59,790 nt of DNA from Dolichospermum sp. UHCC 0259 (GTDB taxonomy: Bacteria; Cyanobacteriota; Cyanobacteriia; Cyanobacteriales; Nostocaceae), in NCBI RefSeq assembly GCF_009711935.1, contig NZ_VIKX01000328.1:1-59790 (forward strand). Reading direction: 5' to 3'. How positions within the stretch are numbered: position 1 is the stretch's first letter; the number at the start of each line of letters is the position of its first letter. A program made the position numbers and the translations under genes. The notes beneath the pieces are model-generated. The model saw only the letters and a program-made list of their open reading frames with translations, was not told the DNA's origin and searched no databases. Shown in pieces: positions 1 through 8,867 of the stretch.

Positions 1-140
1 TACTGTAGAAGGAATTAATAATAAACTCAAATTAATCAAAAGACTTGGATATGGATTTCGTAACTTTAGTAATTTTAGATTACGTAGTTTATTAAACTGG
101 CACTTTAGTATTAATTCTCCATAAAAGGGACGCAAGAGCC
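1..140 (+). mobile_element. 3' end of an ISL3-family insertion sequence (partial)
   Basis: Positions 2-124 read as the last 40 codons of a transposase (TVEGINNKLKLIKR, then GFRNFSNFRLRSLLNWHF, stop TAA at 122-124). This is the usual C-terminal signature of ISL3-type transposases. The presumed terminal inverted repeat ends at about 140; on the minus strand it starts GGCTCTTGCG, and GGCTCTT is a typical ISL3 end. The rest of the element lies outside the window. Confidence 0.75.
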
Positions 141-493
141 AGTAAACTTTGATATGCTAAAGGTATACCAGGATCAAGATCCCGATTTGCCCATAATACT
201 ACCGTCTGCCATGTTCTTTGAGGTTTATATTGGTTTAAATAAAGAAATGCTTCTGTAATTAATCGCCAGTATAAATTATCATCACTTTGAAATTGTACTT
301 CTACAAAATAAATCGGGTCTTGCGGGTACTCTGGTTTAGGTAAAAATAAGCCATCTATCCGTCGGGCTAATTCTTTGATTTCCACAGAGGAAAATTCGTA
401 GTGTAAAGCTAGTGTTGCTGACTGTTCTAGCAGTTCAAATAACACACTGGGGAGATTTTGGAGTAATGTGTAAAATATCGTGTCTGTCTTCAT
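92..493 (-). pseudogene. DUF2887/Rpn-family nuclease-like gene, 3' end replaced by an ISL3 element
   Basis: The reading frame from ATG 493 gives MKTDTIFYTLLQNLPSVLFE and continues through IDGLFLPKPEYPQDPIYFVE, the pattern of the cyanobacterial DUF2887 (Rpn-like, PD-(D/E)XK) family. The E-x-Q core (FVEVQFQ) is present. The family is usually well over 200 aa, whereas this frame stops after 133 codons. The last 16 codons lie inside the insertion sequence whose end is at about 140, so the native C-terminus is gone. A frame opening at 532 adds 13 unlikely residues. Rpn-like proteins are DNases linked to recombination. This copy is probably inactive. The family call is made from motif memory. Confidence 0.6.
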
Positions 494-540
494 TTTATAA
501 CTAGAAGTTGAAGTTAAGCAATATTTTTTCAAACATGGTA

Positions 541-570
541 GCGATAGCGAAGCGCGACCTAGTAATCGCT
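541..570. repeat. Dispersed GATAGCGAAGCG-type repeat, copy 1
   Basis: GCGATAGCGAAGCGCGACCT followed by AGTAATCGCT. A nearly identical copy lies inside the nifD element at 53378-53407. Related palindromic versions are at 2763-2791 (inverted) and 29716-29742. Confidence 0.6.
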
Positions 571-738
571 CTCCATTTCCGACTTATTTAGATTGTATCA
601 ATCCCCAGAGTGATTTTTATCTAAATTAAACTAATGACAAATTCAAGCAAATTATCTCTGAAGATTGATTCAAAAAATATTTAATTAAATTATTATTCAG
701 TATTGATTGAACGACAAAATAGATTAAAAAAATATCAA

Positions 739-1104
739 ATGAAAATTCTTGATTTTGCTATATCTAGATTGCAGTTAGCATCCAGACTTTTATTTGTGGC
801 TTTTGCTTGCGCTTTTCTATTTTTAACTACTGCTTTTCCGGCTTTAGCTATTAGTAGTTATCAAAGTAACCCCAGAGAAGGAACAACACAACTATTGGAA
901 ACCCAACGTCAAACCGATGAAGCAGCTAAAGCTCCCCCATTGGGACTAAAAGAAACTCAAGAAAAAACCAAGAGAGGACTTAACGAAGTTCAGGGAGATG
1001 CTGATATTGATAAAATGAAGCGTCCCGGAAATTCAAAAAGTGCAACTTCAGTACCAGAGGAAGTAGAAGGCTTTTTAGAAAAAATTACAGGTAACAAGAA
1101 GTAA
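739..1104 (+). CDS. Small exported protein, low-temperature-induced-protein-like
   Basis: A 121-aa protein from ATG 739; a TTG at 703 would add 12 charged residues in front of the signal peptide and is less likely. Residues 1-37 form a clear Sec signal (basic start, hydrophobic LLFVAFACAFLFLTTAF, cleavage after ALA). The mature part is short, hydrophilic and rich in K, E and Q, with LKETQEKTKRGLNEVQGDAD resembling the small cyanobacterial low-temperature-induced/stress proteins. It has no catalytic motif. It stands alone upstream of two stress genes (Dps and a YflT-like protein) on the same strand, which fits a stress role. That function is inferred. Confidence 0.45.
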   Translation: MKILDFAISRLQLASRLLFVAFACAFLFLTTAFPALAISSYQSNPREGTTQLLETQRQTDEAAKAPPLGLKETQEKTKRGLNEVQGDADIDKMKRPGNSKSATSVPEEVEGFLEKITGNKK

Positions 1105-1324
1105 ATATCATTTATAAAGCACAAATACCATATTCCCATTTTCTTCAAGAATTTGGGGATATGAAGAATTTTCCACTTAGCTTGATGATCTGAGAAAATA
1201 ACAGCATATTCCTAAATAGATAAAAAGAAATCAACATTAATCTTACCTTTGATTGATGTGGATTATGTCTATCTTTTGAGACCTTATATTTAAGGTATTT
1301 ATGTGCTAATTAGGATGAATAATC

Positions 1325-1870
1325 ATGACCATACATAAAATAAACATTGGTTTGACAGAGCAACAGCGTCACGGGGTGATGAATTTGTTAAATCAAGATT
1401 TAGCAGATGCCTATGTATTGCTAGTAAAAACGAAAAAGTACCATTGGGATGTTGTCGGTCCACAGTTTCGCACCTTGCATAAACTTTGGGAAGAACACTA
1501 TCAAGAACTGACAATCAATATTGATAAAATAGCTGAAAGGATTCGGACTTTGGGCTGTTATCCAATCGGCACAATGGCAGGATTTCTAAGTTTGGCTACC
1601 CTCAAAGAACATAGCGGTAAAATTCCGACAGCAACCAGAATGGTAACTCAATTGGTAGAAGATCATGAGCAGATTATTCGCAATTTAAGAAATCATATAG
1701 ATCAGTGCGGTGAAGAATTTCATGATCAAGGTTCTGCTGATTTTTTAACTGGGTTGATGGAAAAACATGAAGAAATGGCGTGGATGTTGCGCTCATTTAT
1801 GGAAGGAGAAGCCCTAGAATCGGATGGTCAAAAACAAGCAGGAGGAACTAAAGTTCCGGTGGGTGTGTAA
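1325..1870 (+). CDS. dps: Dps family ferritin-like DNA-protection protein
   Basis: A 181-aa Dps protein. The intersubunit ferroxidase ligands are visible: H40 (KYHWDVVGP), H52, D67 and E71 (NIDKIAERI). Dps forms a dodecamer that oxidises Fe(II) with H2O2 and stores ferric iron, which protects DNA and limits Fenton chemistry in the cytoplasm. The start has a ribosome site (AGGATGA) 7 nt upstream. The C-terminal tail after about residue 160 is short and polar. The gene is followed at 37 nt by a stress protein on the same strand, probably in one operon. Length and motifs fit the cyanobacterial Dps family well. Confidence 0.9.
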   Translation: MTIHKINIGLTEQQRHGVMNLLNQDLADAYVLLVKTKKYHWDVVGPQFRTLHKLWEEHYQELTINIDKIAERIRTLGCYPIGTMAGFLSLATLKEHSGKIPTATRMVTQLVEDHEQIIRNLRNHIDQCGEEFHDQGSADFLTGLMEKHEEMAWMLRSFMEGEALESDGQKQAGGTKVPVGV

Positions 1871-1907
1871 TTGATAATTGTCAATCTAAAATATTAGGAG
1901 TAAAGAA

Positions 1908-2675
1908 GTGCCAGAAACATATCAAGCAGAGCGTACCATCTCCGCTGTATTTAAAGAAGAGAAACAAATTGATACTGTAATTCGGCGGTTAATAGATAGA
2001 AATGTTCCCAAGGATAATATTTCGGTCATGGGGAGAAATTTTCAGTCAGAAACGCGAATTTCTGGCTTTATTACGAAGCGAGATGTGATTCTCGGAGGTT
2101 TGAGAACAGGAGCAATTTTTGGTTCTTTGTTTGGTTCGTTCCTGAGTTTGTTAACAGGTGTAGGTGTATTATTTGTTCCCTTTGTGGGGCCAATTGTGGC
2201 AGCAGGTCCGATTGGGGCAATCTTATTGGGGGCTGCAAGTGGAGCGATCGCTGGTAGTGCTGGTGCTGGTTTAGTCTCAGTTCTGACTGCTTTGGGAATG
2301 CCAGAGGACAAAGCTACACTCTATCAAACTCGCTTAGAAGCTGGTGAATTTTTAGTCATGGTAGAAGTGCCGAGCGATCGCACTGGTGAATTTCAATTAA
2401 TTCTCGAAAGCGCCGGCGCTGAAGAAATTAACACAATTGAAAAAACACTACCTCATCCTTGTCCAGGAATCTGTAACAGTGCAGATGATTTATCCCCTGA
2501 AGTTCGCACCCATCTTTCCCCAGAAGCCCAGAGGATATTCATGCAACGTTATAATATTGCACTGAATGAAAATATGGATGAACTTACATCTGAACAAATG
2601 GCTTGGGATGAGGTTCACAAACAATTTGATGAAGACGAAAATGGAGTTTTTTCAAAAGTTAAAGTTTTGCGCTAG
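1908..2675 (+). CDS. YflT/DUF1269-like stress protein with C-terminal ChaB-like domain
   Basis: 255 aa from a GTG start preceded by TTAGGAG. Residues 1-60 look like a YflT/general-stress domain ([20 protein letters not shown], then [11 protein letters not shown]). A glycine/alanine-rich hydrophobic stretch at about 65-135 probably makes two membrane-active helices. Residues 140-170 form a second small alpha/beta segment ([17 protein letters not shown]). The C-terminus from about 195 ([22 protein letters not shown]) resembles ChaB. It follows dps by 37 nt on the same strand, so a shared stress response is likely. No enzyme activity is suggested by the sequence. Confidence 0.65.
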   Translation: MPETYQAERTISAVFKEEKQIDTVIRRLIDRNVPKDNISVMGRNFQSETRISGFITKRDVILGGLRTGAIFGSLFGSFLSLLTGVGVLFVPFVGPIVAAGPIGAILLGAASGAIAGSAGAGLVSVLTALGMPEDKATLYQTRLEAGEFLVMVEVPSDRTGEFQLILESAGAEEINTIEKTLPHPCPGICNSADDLSPEVRTHLSPEAQRIFMQRYNIALNENMDELTSEQMAWDEVHKQFDEDENGVFSKVKVLR

Positions 2676-3031
2676 GGATATGCAAACAACAAATTGCCCA
2701 ATCTAGTAAAAAAATATTTACCCAGTTATTAATCTGGAGAAATACTCTTGTGATGCGGGCATACTATCGCTAGAGCCACGCTGCGCTATCGACAAACTCA
2801 GTACAAGTCTTGCCCGCTATCTAGAAATCAATACAATATGTGCCTCAATATCGGAGAAAGCTTTACCACGAGCGCGGTCACGGCGATTCTTTTCGTGACA
2901 TTATGTGAAAACAAAAATCCTGTAAATCCTTAAATCCTGGATATCATCTCGACTTCGCTCGATAACCACCTGATTCTGACAATTATTTAACTGTTGGGTT
3001 TCCTTGCGTCAACCCAATTTACATAAATGGT
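2676..3031. other. Repeat-rich intergenic region
   Basis: No convincing gene. It holds an inverted relative of the GATAGCGAAGCG repeat (2763-2791), a copy of the TCCTGTAAATCCT..ATCCTGG repeat (2917-2940) followed by a TCGACTTCGCTCGA palindrome (2948-2961), and probably the end of dnaG transcription. Confidence 0.5.
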
Positions 3032-4942
3032 CTAAATTAAGTCGGTAATAGAAAATTGTCGCTGTTTCTCAAGGTCGTGTAAATGAATTTTTTCTATATA
3101 TATGGCTTCAGCATAATATTTGTCTTTTTCGGGTTCAGCTTCAGGATCTATTTTTTCCCATTGTTCCATAAAATAACGATAGCGTTTTTCTCTGAATACT
3201 CTTTCCATACAAGCTAATGCTGCTTGGATAACGTGAGGGGTTCGCAATATTTCTGTTTTATTTTTTTCGTTGAGATGAAATATATGGGAAACTATGTCTA
3301 ATTCTTCCCCTAATTCTAAATATCTATTTTGCACGCTGGAAATTAAATCAACTTCATCAATTGTAAATTCTGCCATTTGTTGCCACAAAAAGCGATGATG
3401 AGAAAGACTAAATTCTAAATTGCGGGTTTCTAAATCTTCAATAATTATTTGCCGCTGCTGGGAAGAATGAAGATATATTATTAATAATAATGCTTCCGCT
3501 CGTTCTAGTAAACTGCGTTCTGTGTGGACTAAAGATAGCTTTGGGGTTTTAGCAGGTGGTTTACTTGTGCGCGGAATTGAGGATTTTATACTACCGGGTT
3601 TAATTTGAGTGAGGAGATTTTCAACTCTTAAGGGAATAAGTCGAGTATCTCCTAAACTCAATATTTCTGCACAGTAAGAAACATAATAATTAAGTGTATC
3701 ACTATTAACTATATTTTGCAATAGTTTAACAATTTGTTGGGTGACTTGTTGAAAATCAGTAGCTTGGTTTAAATCTCGATTTTTAATAATATTTTGAATT
3801 TGCCAATCTAGCCAAAGTGGCGCATTTGTTAATAATTGTTGATAGTCTGCTGAGCTGTGACTATGTAAATATTCATCAGCATCTTTCCCATTAGGTAAGT
3901 TGAGAATTTTTAATTGGACTTCCCCAGCATAAGCTAAATTAGCAATTTCACCAATTGCTCTTTCTGTGGCGTTTGTTCCGGCTTTGTCTGCATCGAAATT
4001 TAGGATTAATTGTTTGGATTCGGTGTAACGTAATAAGAGCCGAACCTGTTCGATACTTAAGGCTGTACCCAATGAAGCAACGGCGTTATTAATTCCGGCT
4101 GCATGGAGAGCGATCGCATCAAAATATCCCTCTACAACTACCGCTTGATCTACTTTAGAAATACCGTCTTTCGCTTCATCTAAAGCAAATAAAGTTTTGC
4201 CTTTACTAAAAAGTTCTGTTTCTGGAGAATTGAGATATTTCGGTTGTTCATCGGTTAAAGTTCTGCCACCAAAAGCAATGACTCTGCCTTGAATATCACG
4301 AATGGGAATCATTAGGCGATCGCGGAATACATCATAATATCCGCCCCCTTCTTTCCGGGGTTTAATTAATCCTGCTTGTTCTACCAATTGCACCGGATGA
4401 TGTTTACTTTCCACCAAATAACGGTAAAGAGTTTCCCAACCCGCAGGAGCATAACCTAAACCAAATTGTTGAATTGTTCCTTGTTGAAATTGACGACTTT
4501 TTTCTAAATACTCTAATGCTTTTTGTCCTTGAGATTGCCTTAAAGTGTGTTGATAAAATTGAGCAGCAGAAGCAAGAACAGTATATAATTGATCACGTAA
4601 AGATATCTGCCGTTGTAACTCTTGTCTTTGTTCAGGTTCTAAAGTTTTAACAGGTACTTGATAACGCTTGGCTAAATCTAACACCACATCTGCAAATTGG
4701 CGTTTTCCCAAATCCATGACAAACTTAATTGCATTACCCGCAGCTTGACAGCCAAAACAATAATACATTTGCTTATTGGGACTGACGGTAAAACTAGGGC
4801 TTTTCTCGTCATGAAAAGGACATAACCCCACAAAATCTTTACCCCGTTTCCGCAAGACCACATACTCCGAGACTACATCAACAATATCAGCCCTGAGTTT
4901 CACTTCTTCGATAGTGTCTGGATGTAAACGAGGAATTTGCAT
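3032..4942 (-). CDS. dnaG: DNA primase DnaG
   Basis: A 636-aa primase that makes RNA primers at the replication fork with the replicative helicase. The N-terminal CHC2 zinc finger is intact (CPFHDEKSPSF, then YYCFGC at about 42-65). The catalytic core and TOPRIM domain follow, with VVVEGYFDAIAL at about residue 270 and NFDADKAG about 50 residues later supplying the metal-binding acidic residues. The C-terminal third is the helicase-interacting region, ending in a basic/acidic helix (MEQWEKIDPEAEPEKDKYY). Length and domain order are normal for cyanobacteria. It is transcribed alone, convergent with the stress operon to its left. Confidence 0.97.
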   Translation of the reverse strand: MQIPRLHPDTIEEVKLRADIVDVVSEYVVLRKRGKDFVGLCPFHDEKSPSFTVSPNKQMYYCFGCQAAGNAIKFVMDLGKRQFADVVLDLAKRYQVPVKTLEPEQRQELQRQISLRDQLYTVLASAAQFYQHTLRQSQGQKALEYLEKSRQFQQGTIQQFGLGYAPAGWETLYRYLVESKHHPVQLVEQAGLIKPRKEGGGYYDVFRDRLMIPIRDIQGRVIAFGGRTLTDEQPKYLNSPETELFSKGKTLFALDEAKDGISKVDQAVVVEGYFDAIALHAAGINNAVASLGTALSIEQVRLLLRYTESKQLILNFDADKAGTNATERAIGEIANLAYAGEVQLKILNLPNGKDADEYLHSHSSADYQQLLTNAPLWLDWQIQNIIKNRDLNQATDFQQVTQQIVKLLQNIVNSDTLNYYVSYCAEILSLGDTRLIPLRVENLLTQIKPGSIKSSIPRTSKPPAKTPKLSLVHTERSLLERAEALLLIIYLHSSQQRQIIIEDLETRNLEFSLSHHRFLWQQMAEFTIDEVDLISSVQNRYLELGEELDIVSHIFHLNEKNKTEILRTPHVIQAALACMERVFREKRYRYFMEQWEKIDPEAEPEKDKYYAEAIYIEKIHLHDLEKQRQFSITDLI

Positions 4943-5069
4943 GAGGACTCAAAGATTATAACTGACATCCATTATATAGCAGGAGTCAGGAGTCAAAGAT
5001 TAAGTAGGGGTTTAGCACTGCTAAACCCCTATACCTGTTCCCTACCTATTCCCTGTTTCCTGCTCTCTA

Positions 5070-5624
5070 TTACATATCAGATGCACCAGTAGCAATCAAA
5101 CGTCTGAATAAAGCTGCTGACCAACCAGTTTCTTTAAGCACCGCAGCGGAAGAAACTTCTACATAAGCTTGTTCAATAAAAGCTAAATCAATCATGCAAA
5201 CTTTAGCCAAGGCATCTTTTAATTCATCTGATTGACCATCAGTTTTGAGTTTTTTGCCGACTTTATCAACCACAACTGCCATTGCTGGAACTACGTGCTG
5301 AGGAGCAATACCAATTTTCACATGAACCAAGCCAATGTGCCAACGACATTTTGCATATTCATCGCCCCAATTATCCATACCTGTAAACATTTGATTAAAC
5401 CAGTCAATAAAGGTGGCGTGTAAACGATGAGCGCGTCCCTCAGTGGCATTTAAAATGCCACTCATTTCTGCATCTCGTCCCAGGTAGGCATAAAAATGAT
5501 TTGCCATTTCTTCTGCAACTGCTTTTCCCCAATCTGTATTTGCTTGCATTACCTTTTTATCATCAGCAGTCAGACCAATCCGGGTTTCCATAGTGGTCAA
5601 AAAAGCGCGAGGTTCAATAGCCAT
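5070..5624 (-). CDS. Protoglobin-domain (globin-coupled-sensor-type) protein
   Basis: A 184-aa single-domain protein, all helical. TADDKKVMQANTDWGKAVAE, FYAYLGRDAEM and IDWFNQMFTGMDNWGDEYA, then KCRWHIGLVHVKIGI carrying the presumed proximal haem histidine, match the protoglobin/globin-coupled-sensor fold. There is no output domain, so it may act as a haem-based gas sensor or O2/NO binder that signals through partners. It is the last gene of a minus-strand series of roadblock, GTPase, DUF4388 and V4R-like proteins. Its upstream gap shares a 17-nt motif with that of the V4R-like gene. Haem binding is inferred. Confidence 0.75.
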   Translation of the reverse strand: MAIEPRAFLTTMETRIGLTADDKKVMQANTDWGKAVAEEMANHFYAYLGRDAEMSGILNATEGRAHRLHATFIDWFNQMFTGMDNWGDEYAKCRWHIGLVHVKIGIAPQHVVPAMAVVVDKVGKKLKTDGQSDELKDALAKVCMIDLAFIEQAYVEVSSAAVLKETGWSAALFRRLIATGASDM

Positions 5625-5652
5625 GATGAGTCCTTAAAAATAGTTAAGTGTG

Positions 5653-5669
5653 GATTTAATTAACTTTTG
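5653..5669 (-). promoter_or_regulatory. Shared upstream motif, copy 1 (before protoglobin gene)
   Basis: GATTTAATTAACTTTTG occurs identically here and at 6234-6250, in each case in the gap just upstream of one gene of the sensory cluster (protoglobin, V4R-like). The flanks are similar too. The core TTAATTAA is palindromic. It could be a regulator site or a duplicated leader. Confidence 0.45.
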
Positions 5670-5720
5670 CTTATACCCTATAAAAAATAGAGTATAGAAA
5701 ATTTTCAAAATTTGGTATTT

Positions 5721-6185
5721 CTACAAAGGAGTGAATTCAAACACATCATGAGTACCACCTCTGAGGACTGATTCAGTATGTAGTCCTCTAAATTTTTTAC
5801 TCATGAGTTGCTCAACAGCACCCCAAACTGCACCCATAGTAAAAGTGCATTTACGGGGTGAACCAGCAGGCTCACCAGCAGAACAAAAAGTTTCCGAAGT
5901 GTAGACTTTTACAATTTCACCTTCAGCCACAATCTTATCAATAATACACAAACAAGTACCTTCTTTACCTAATGCCTTTTTTAATTTTTCTGCTGCATCA
6001 TCTAATGAAAGTGTAGATCCTACTAAACCTAAATCTTCAGCTAACTTTTTACCTCTAGTACGACCGGCTGTGGTTAGGGCAATGGCTGTAGCTTTTTCAC
6101 CAAGAGCTTCTTCCATGCCTGTAATAGCAGCTTTAAAGCAGACAATACTATTAAAATCCCCTAATTCTTTTCGCATGATTGACAT
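5721..6185 (-). CDS. V4R/hydrocarbon-binding-like domain protein
   Basis: 154 aa. The C-terminal half has the cysteine-containing pattern of the 4-vinyl-reductase (V4R) ligand-binding domain: SETFCSAGEPAGSPRKCTF, then a GAVWGAVEQLM helix and an ESVLRGGTHDVFEFTPL ending strand. The N-terminal half (FNSIVCFKAAITGMEEALG) also fits. V4R domains bind small hydrophobic ligands and some are found with signalling proteins. The final cysteine usually seen in V4R appears to be replaced (THDVFEF), so the family call is moderate. It sits between the protoglobin and DUF4388 genes on the same strand, suggesting a common sensory pathway. Confidence 0.5.
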   Translation of the reverse strand: MSIMRKELGDFNSIVCFKAAITGMEEALGEKATAIALTTAGRTRGKKLAEDLGLVGSTLSLDDAAEKLKKALGKEGTCLCIIDKIVAEGEIVKVYTSETFCSAGEPAGSPRKCTFTMGAVWGAVEQLMSKKFRGLHTESVLRGGTHDVFEFTPL

Positions 6186-6233
6186 AATTTAAACTCCCAG
6201 TTAGAGCATGATATACATTGATAATTCAATGTA

Positions 6234-6250
6234 GATTTAATTAACTTTTG
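6234..6250 (-). promoter_or_regulatory. Shared upstream motif, copy 2 (before V4R-like gene)
   Basis: Second copy of GATTTAATTAACTTTTG, 49 nt upstream of the V4R-like start codon. See the copy at 5653-5669. Confidence 0.45.
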
Positions 6251-6318
6251 TTGATACTTTGTAAAAGAGAAAAGATGGAAATTTCTCAAAATGTTAGATT
6301 GTACCAATAGAAGTATAA

Positions 6319-7197
6319 TTAAGCTGTTTTACTCCGCAGAAAACCTACTAAATTTTTGAGAAATGATTGACTAACTGCTGGCTTTTGAGCGGGTTCTGGA
6401 ACTGGTTCAACTATGGGTATTTCGTAAGCAGAAACTTCTTCGGTCATGGAGACAGAAGTAGCCGCAACCATAAAATGTTCTTCTGCTAAACCGATCACAA
6501 TGAGACGAAAAGCTATTTGCAAGACTGTATCTACGGAGAGATTAAGTTGATTGGCAATTTTGGCTAGAGCAACTTCACCATTAGCAAATTCCCAGACTTG
6601 CCACTCTTGAGCATTTAGTTGTAACCGGGGCTGTTTTGCACTTAATCCTGCTAAACCGGAAGTAGGATCTGGTAGTTTATCAGATAAAGCATTCCAGTCT
6701 CGTAATGCTCGCAAACCGATCAAGATAACTTCAGTAGCGGACATACTCAAACCTGTCATTTCTCCTAATGGTAGTGCTGTGATAGGTTCAAATTTAAAGT
6801 GACCATCTTTTATTTGGAATAAAGCACAAACTGGGCGGAGAACTTGAGAGTTAAATAATAGTTTGAGTTGTTCTGGTTGAATTAAATTTTGAGATTTTAG
6901 GCATAGTCCCAAAGGTGAATTAATAAAACAGGAGGAAATGTGAGTGACTCTAGAAATTACTCGTTCACTTACCCATCCTCGTTGGGCAATCATTAAGGTT
7001 AAACCTTGTTGATCTAAACGGTCGGATGCCGCGACAACCCGTCCTTGGTGCAGCCAAATGTAATAAATTTGTTTGGTGTTAGTTTGATTTTTGTCAGATG
7101 ACAATTCAATGTGAAGTACACCTGTTTTTCTGCCTTGATCTAAAAATTGCAGTAGTTCTGGCAAAGAAAAATCTGCAAAGTTACCAGTAATAGACAT
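6319..7197 (-). CDS. DUF4388/PATAN-domain signalling protein
   Basis: 292 aa. The N-terminal segment MSITGNFADFSLPELLQFLD, then GRKTGVLHIE and IYYIWLHQGRVVAASDRLDQ, is the DUF4388 (PATAN) pattern found in cyanobacterial PatA-type regulators and in proteins next to MglA/roadblock modules. Residues 185-240 (LNAQEWQVWEFANGEVALAK, then LNLSVDTVLQIAFRLIVIGL) look like a winged-helix segment. The C-terminus is a proline-rich linker ending in a basic tail (FLKNLVGFLRSKTA). It lies 70 nt from the GTPase gene and probably couples it to downstream partners. Confidence 0.75.
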   Translation of the reverse strand: MSITGNFADFSLPELLQFLDQGRKTGVLHIELSSDKNQTNTKQIYYIWLHQGRVVAASDRLDQQGLTLMIAQRGWVSERVISRVTHISSCFINSPLGLCLKSQNLIQPEQLKLLFNSQVLRPVCALFQIKDGHFKFEPITALPLGEMTGLSMSATEVILIGLRALRDWNALSDKLPDPTSGLAGLSAKQPRLQLNAQEWQVWEFANGEVALAKIANQLNLSVDTVLQIAFRLIVIGLAEEHFMVAATSVSMTEEVSAYEIPIVEPVPEPAQKPAVSQSFLKNLVGFLRSKTA

Positions 7198-7267
7198 AAT
7201 CGGCCTCCCGTATTAATAAGAGATTTATTTAAATCCAAAATTCCAATTTGTACTTTCAAAAAAGCCT

Positions 7268-7819
7268 TTAGCTCTCAACTGCACAGCTTTCCATCAAGTG
7301 CTGGACTAAATGAATTACTGCTTCAGCGACTGAGTCTCTTTCATTAGGATTGACCTTCACTAGAGGAGGCCGATTCTGTTCATCTACATAACCAATTGCC
7401 AGATATATATCTTCTTCTGCCCAAGCTCCAGGAAAATCTGTATGGGTAATACCAATAATCATAGGTACATTTACCCGTGCTTGCATGAAGTTGATAATAT
7501 TCCGTGCCTGACGAAACTCTCTTGGTCTATGGGCTGCTATGAGTACAATATAAGCGTGTGCTTTATGAATGAGAATATCCCACATAAAGTCAAATCGCGT
7601 TTGACCAGGTGTTCCATAAAGGTGCAATGCCATCTCTGGACCAAATTGCAATCTGCCGAAGTCAAAGGCTACAGTGGTTCTTTTCTTCAGCAATGCTGTT
7701 TCATCAGTTGCACGGGTATCTGTATCTACAACTTCAATTTCACTGACAGAACGGATGAAAGTAGATTTACCAGCCCCTACAGTTCCCGTGACAACTAAGC
7801 GCATAACTTCCATCTTCAT
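7268..7819 (-). CDS. MglA-like small Ras-type GTPase
   Basis: A 183-aa GTPase. The P-loop GTVGAGKST is at residues 12-20, the switch region (KKRTTVAFDFGRLQFG) follows, then the G3-like box LYGTPGQTRFDFMWD and the G4-type motif GITHTD. The usual NKxD is altered to THTD, as is common in this ATP/GTP-binding family next to roadblock genes. Such GTPases act as switches that roadblock proteins regulate (MglA/MglB logic). The roadblock gene lies 179 nt upstream on the same strand. The first methionine could also be M3 or M6. Confidence 0.85.
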   Translation of the reverse strand: MKMEVMRLVVTGTVGAGKSTFIRSVSEIEVVDTDTRATDETALLKKRTTVAFDFGRLQFGPEMALHLYGTPGQTRFDFMWDILIHKAHAYIVLIAAHRPREFRQARNIINFMQARVNVPMIIGITHTDFPGAWAEEDIYLAIGYVDEQNRPPLVKVNPNERDSVAEAVIHLVQHLMESCAVES

Positions 7820-7998
7820 CCACTCCGCACAAATGCTAAATATTGTTCACATTTTTTCTGATTTTACCGCATCAACATCGGTACTATGTAGTCAATAGTT
7901 TGATATGACTAATCTAACCTTAAGTAGAGAGTTTTTCAATACCACTAGCATTCGTCTAGGAGGGAAATCTAAACAAGTTGCCTGTAAGGCGCTTTTAT

Positions 7999-8370
7999 TT
8001 ACTGGACGATCAGCTTTAATTCTGAGAGAACGCGCTTAATTTCCAGCATTAGTAATCCTTGTTTGGCACTTTCACTGGCTAAAACTAGCAGTACGGCATC
8101 TTGACCACAACCAGTTAAGATACCAAAGCCTTTATTGCCTTCTACAAAGATGCGGTCAATAGTTCCTCTGGCTAATTCCATACCAATTCTTTCGCCTAAA
8201 GATAACATAGATGCGGACATGGCTGATACTCTTTCTTCATCCATGCCACCTGGTAAGCTTGCGGCTAAAGGTAGTCCGTCAGGAGTAACGAGTGCTGCTC
8301 CCTGTACATCAGTAGTACCGCTGACAAAGTTTTGTAAAACCATGCTGAGTTTTTCTGAGTTGATAGCCAT
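7999..8370 (-). CDS. Roadblock/LC7 domain protein (MglB-like)
   Basis: A 123-aa protein made of a single roadblock/LC7 domain: LSMVLQNFVSGTTDVQGAAL, VTPDGLPLAASLPGGMDEER, then FGILTGCGQDAVLLVLASES and a final helix. Roadblock proteins dimerise and act as GTPase-activating or localisation partners of MglA-like GTPases. Here it is the first gene of the sensory series, upstream of the GTPase, which fits that role. A 497-nt gap separates it from the next gene upstream, so the operon promoter probably lies there. Confidence 0.88.
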   Translation of the reverse strand: MAINSEKLSMVLQNFVSGTTDVQGAALVTPDGLPLAASLPGGMDEERVSAMSASMLSLGERIGMELARGTIDRIFVEGNKGFGILTGCGQDAVLLVLASESAKQGLLMLEIKRVLSELKLIVQ

Positions 8371-8867
8371 GATGATTATTCTCCGTTGTTTTAAATGGGA
8401 CAGTGAGTAGGAAAATCAAGTAAATACGGTGGAATCAAACAAACTCTTTTTACTTGTAGTAGTACAGTATCATTTATTTTAAAGGAATAATGATGGGACT
8501 GTGTAAATGGATGCCTCTTTTTTAGTATCTCTGTGATTTAAATTATGCACCAGTCACAATTAAGATGATACCGAAAAAATACTGAATTTAGGTTTTCTGA
8601 TTATTAATATAAGTTAAGATTATCTTTTGAGCCTTTTTGTGGGTTTAGGCTGTATAATCTATATGGCATCAGCTTTTTGGCTGATTTAACCAATGTCAAT
8701 TTTGAGTATTTTGTTTTAATTTTTGTTGAGAGTGTTAACTATAGGAAGTTTTAAGTATTGTGTATTAATTTTTGTCAAGATTATCAAGTATGTCTACATA
8801 AATGTGATTAGGATAAAAGATTGCAATCTGGTAATGACTACATCAAGGAAATTACGTGCTATTGACT
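8371..8867. other. Intergenic region upstream of the sensory operon
   Basis: No supported gene. It is AT-rich and presumably holds the promoter of the minus-strand roadblock/GTPase operon and the end of the response-regulator transcript. No recognisable repeat or RNA was seen. Confidence 0.4.

Noticed and set aside
2810-2905. Minus-strand fragment reading RRDRARGKAFSDIEAHIV before a stop
   Set aside because: It may be the end of a decayed gene, but there is no start, no family could be named and the region is repeat-rich.
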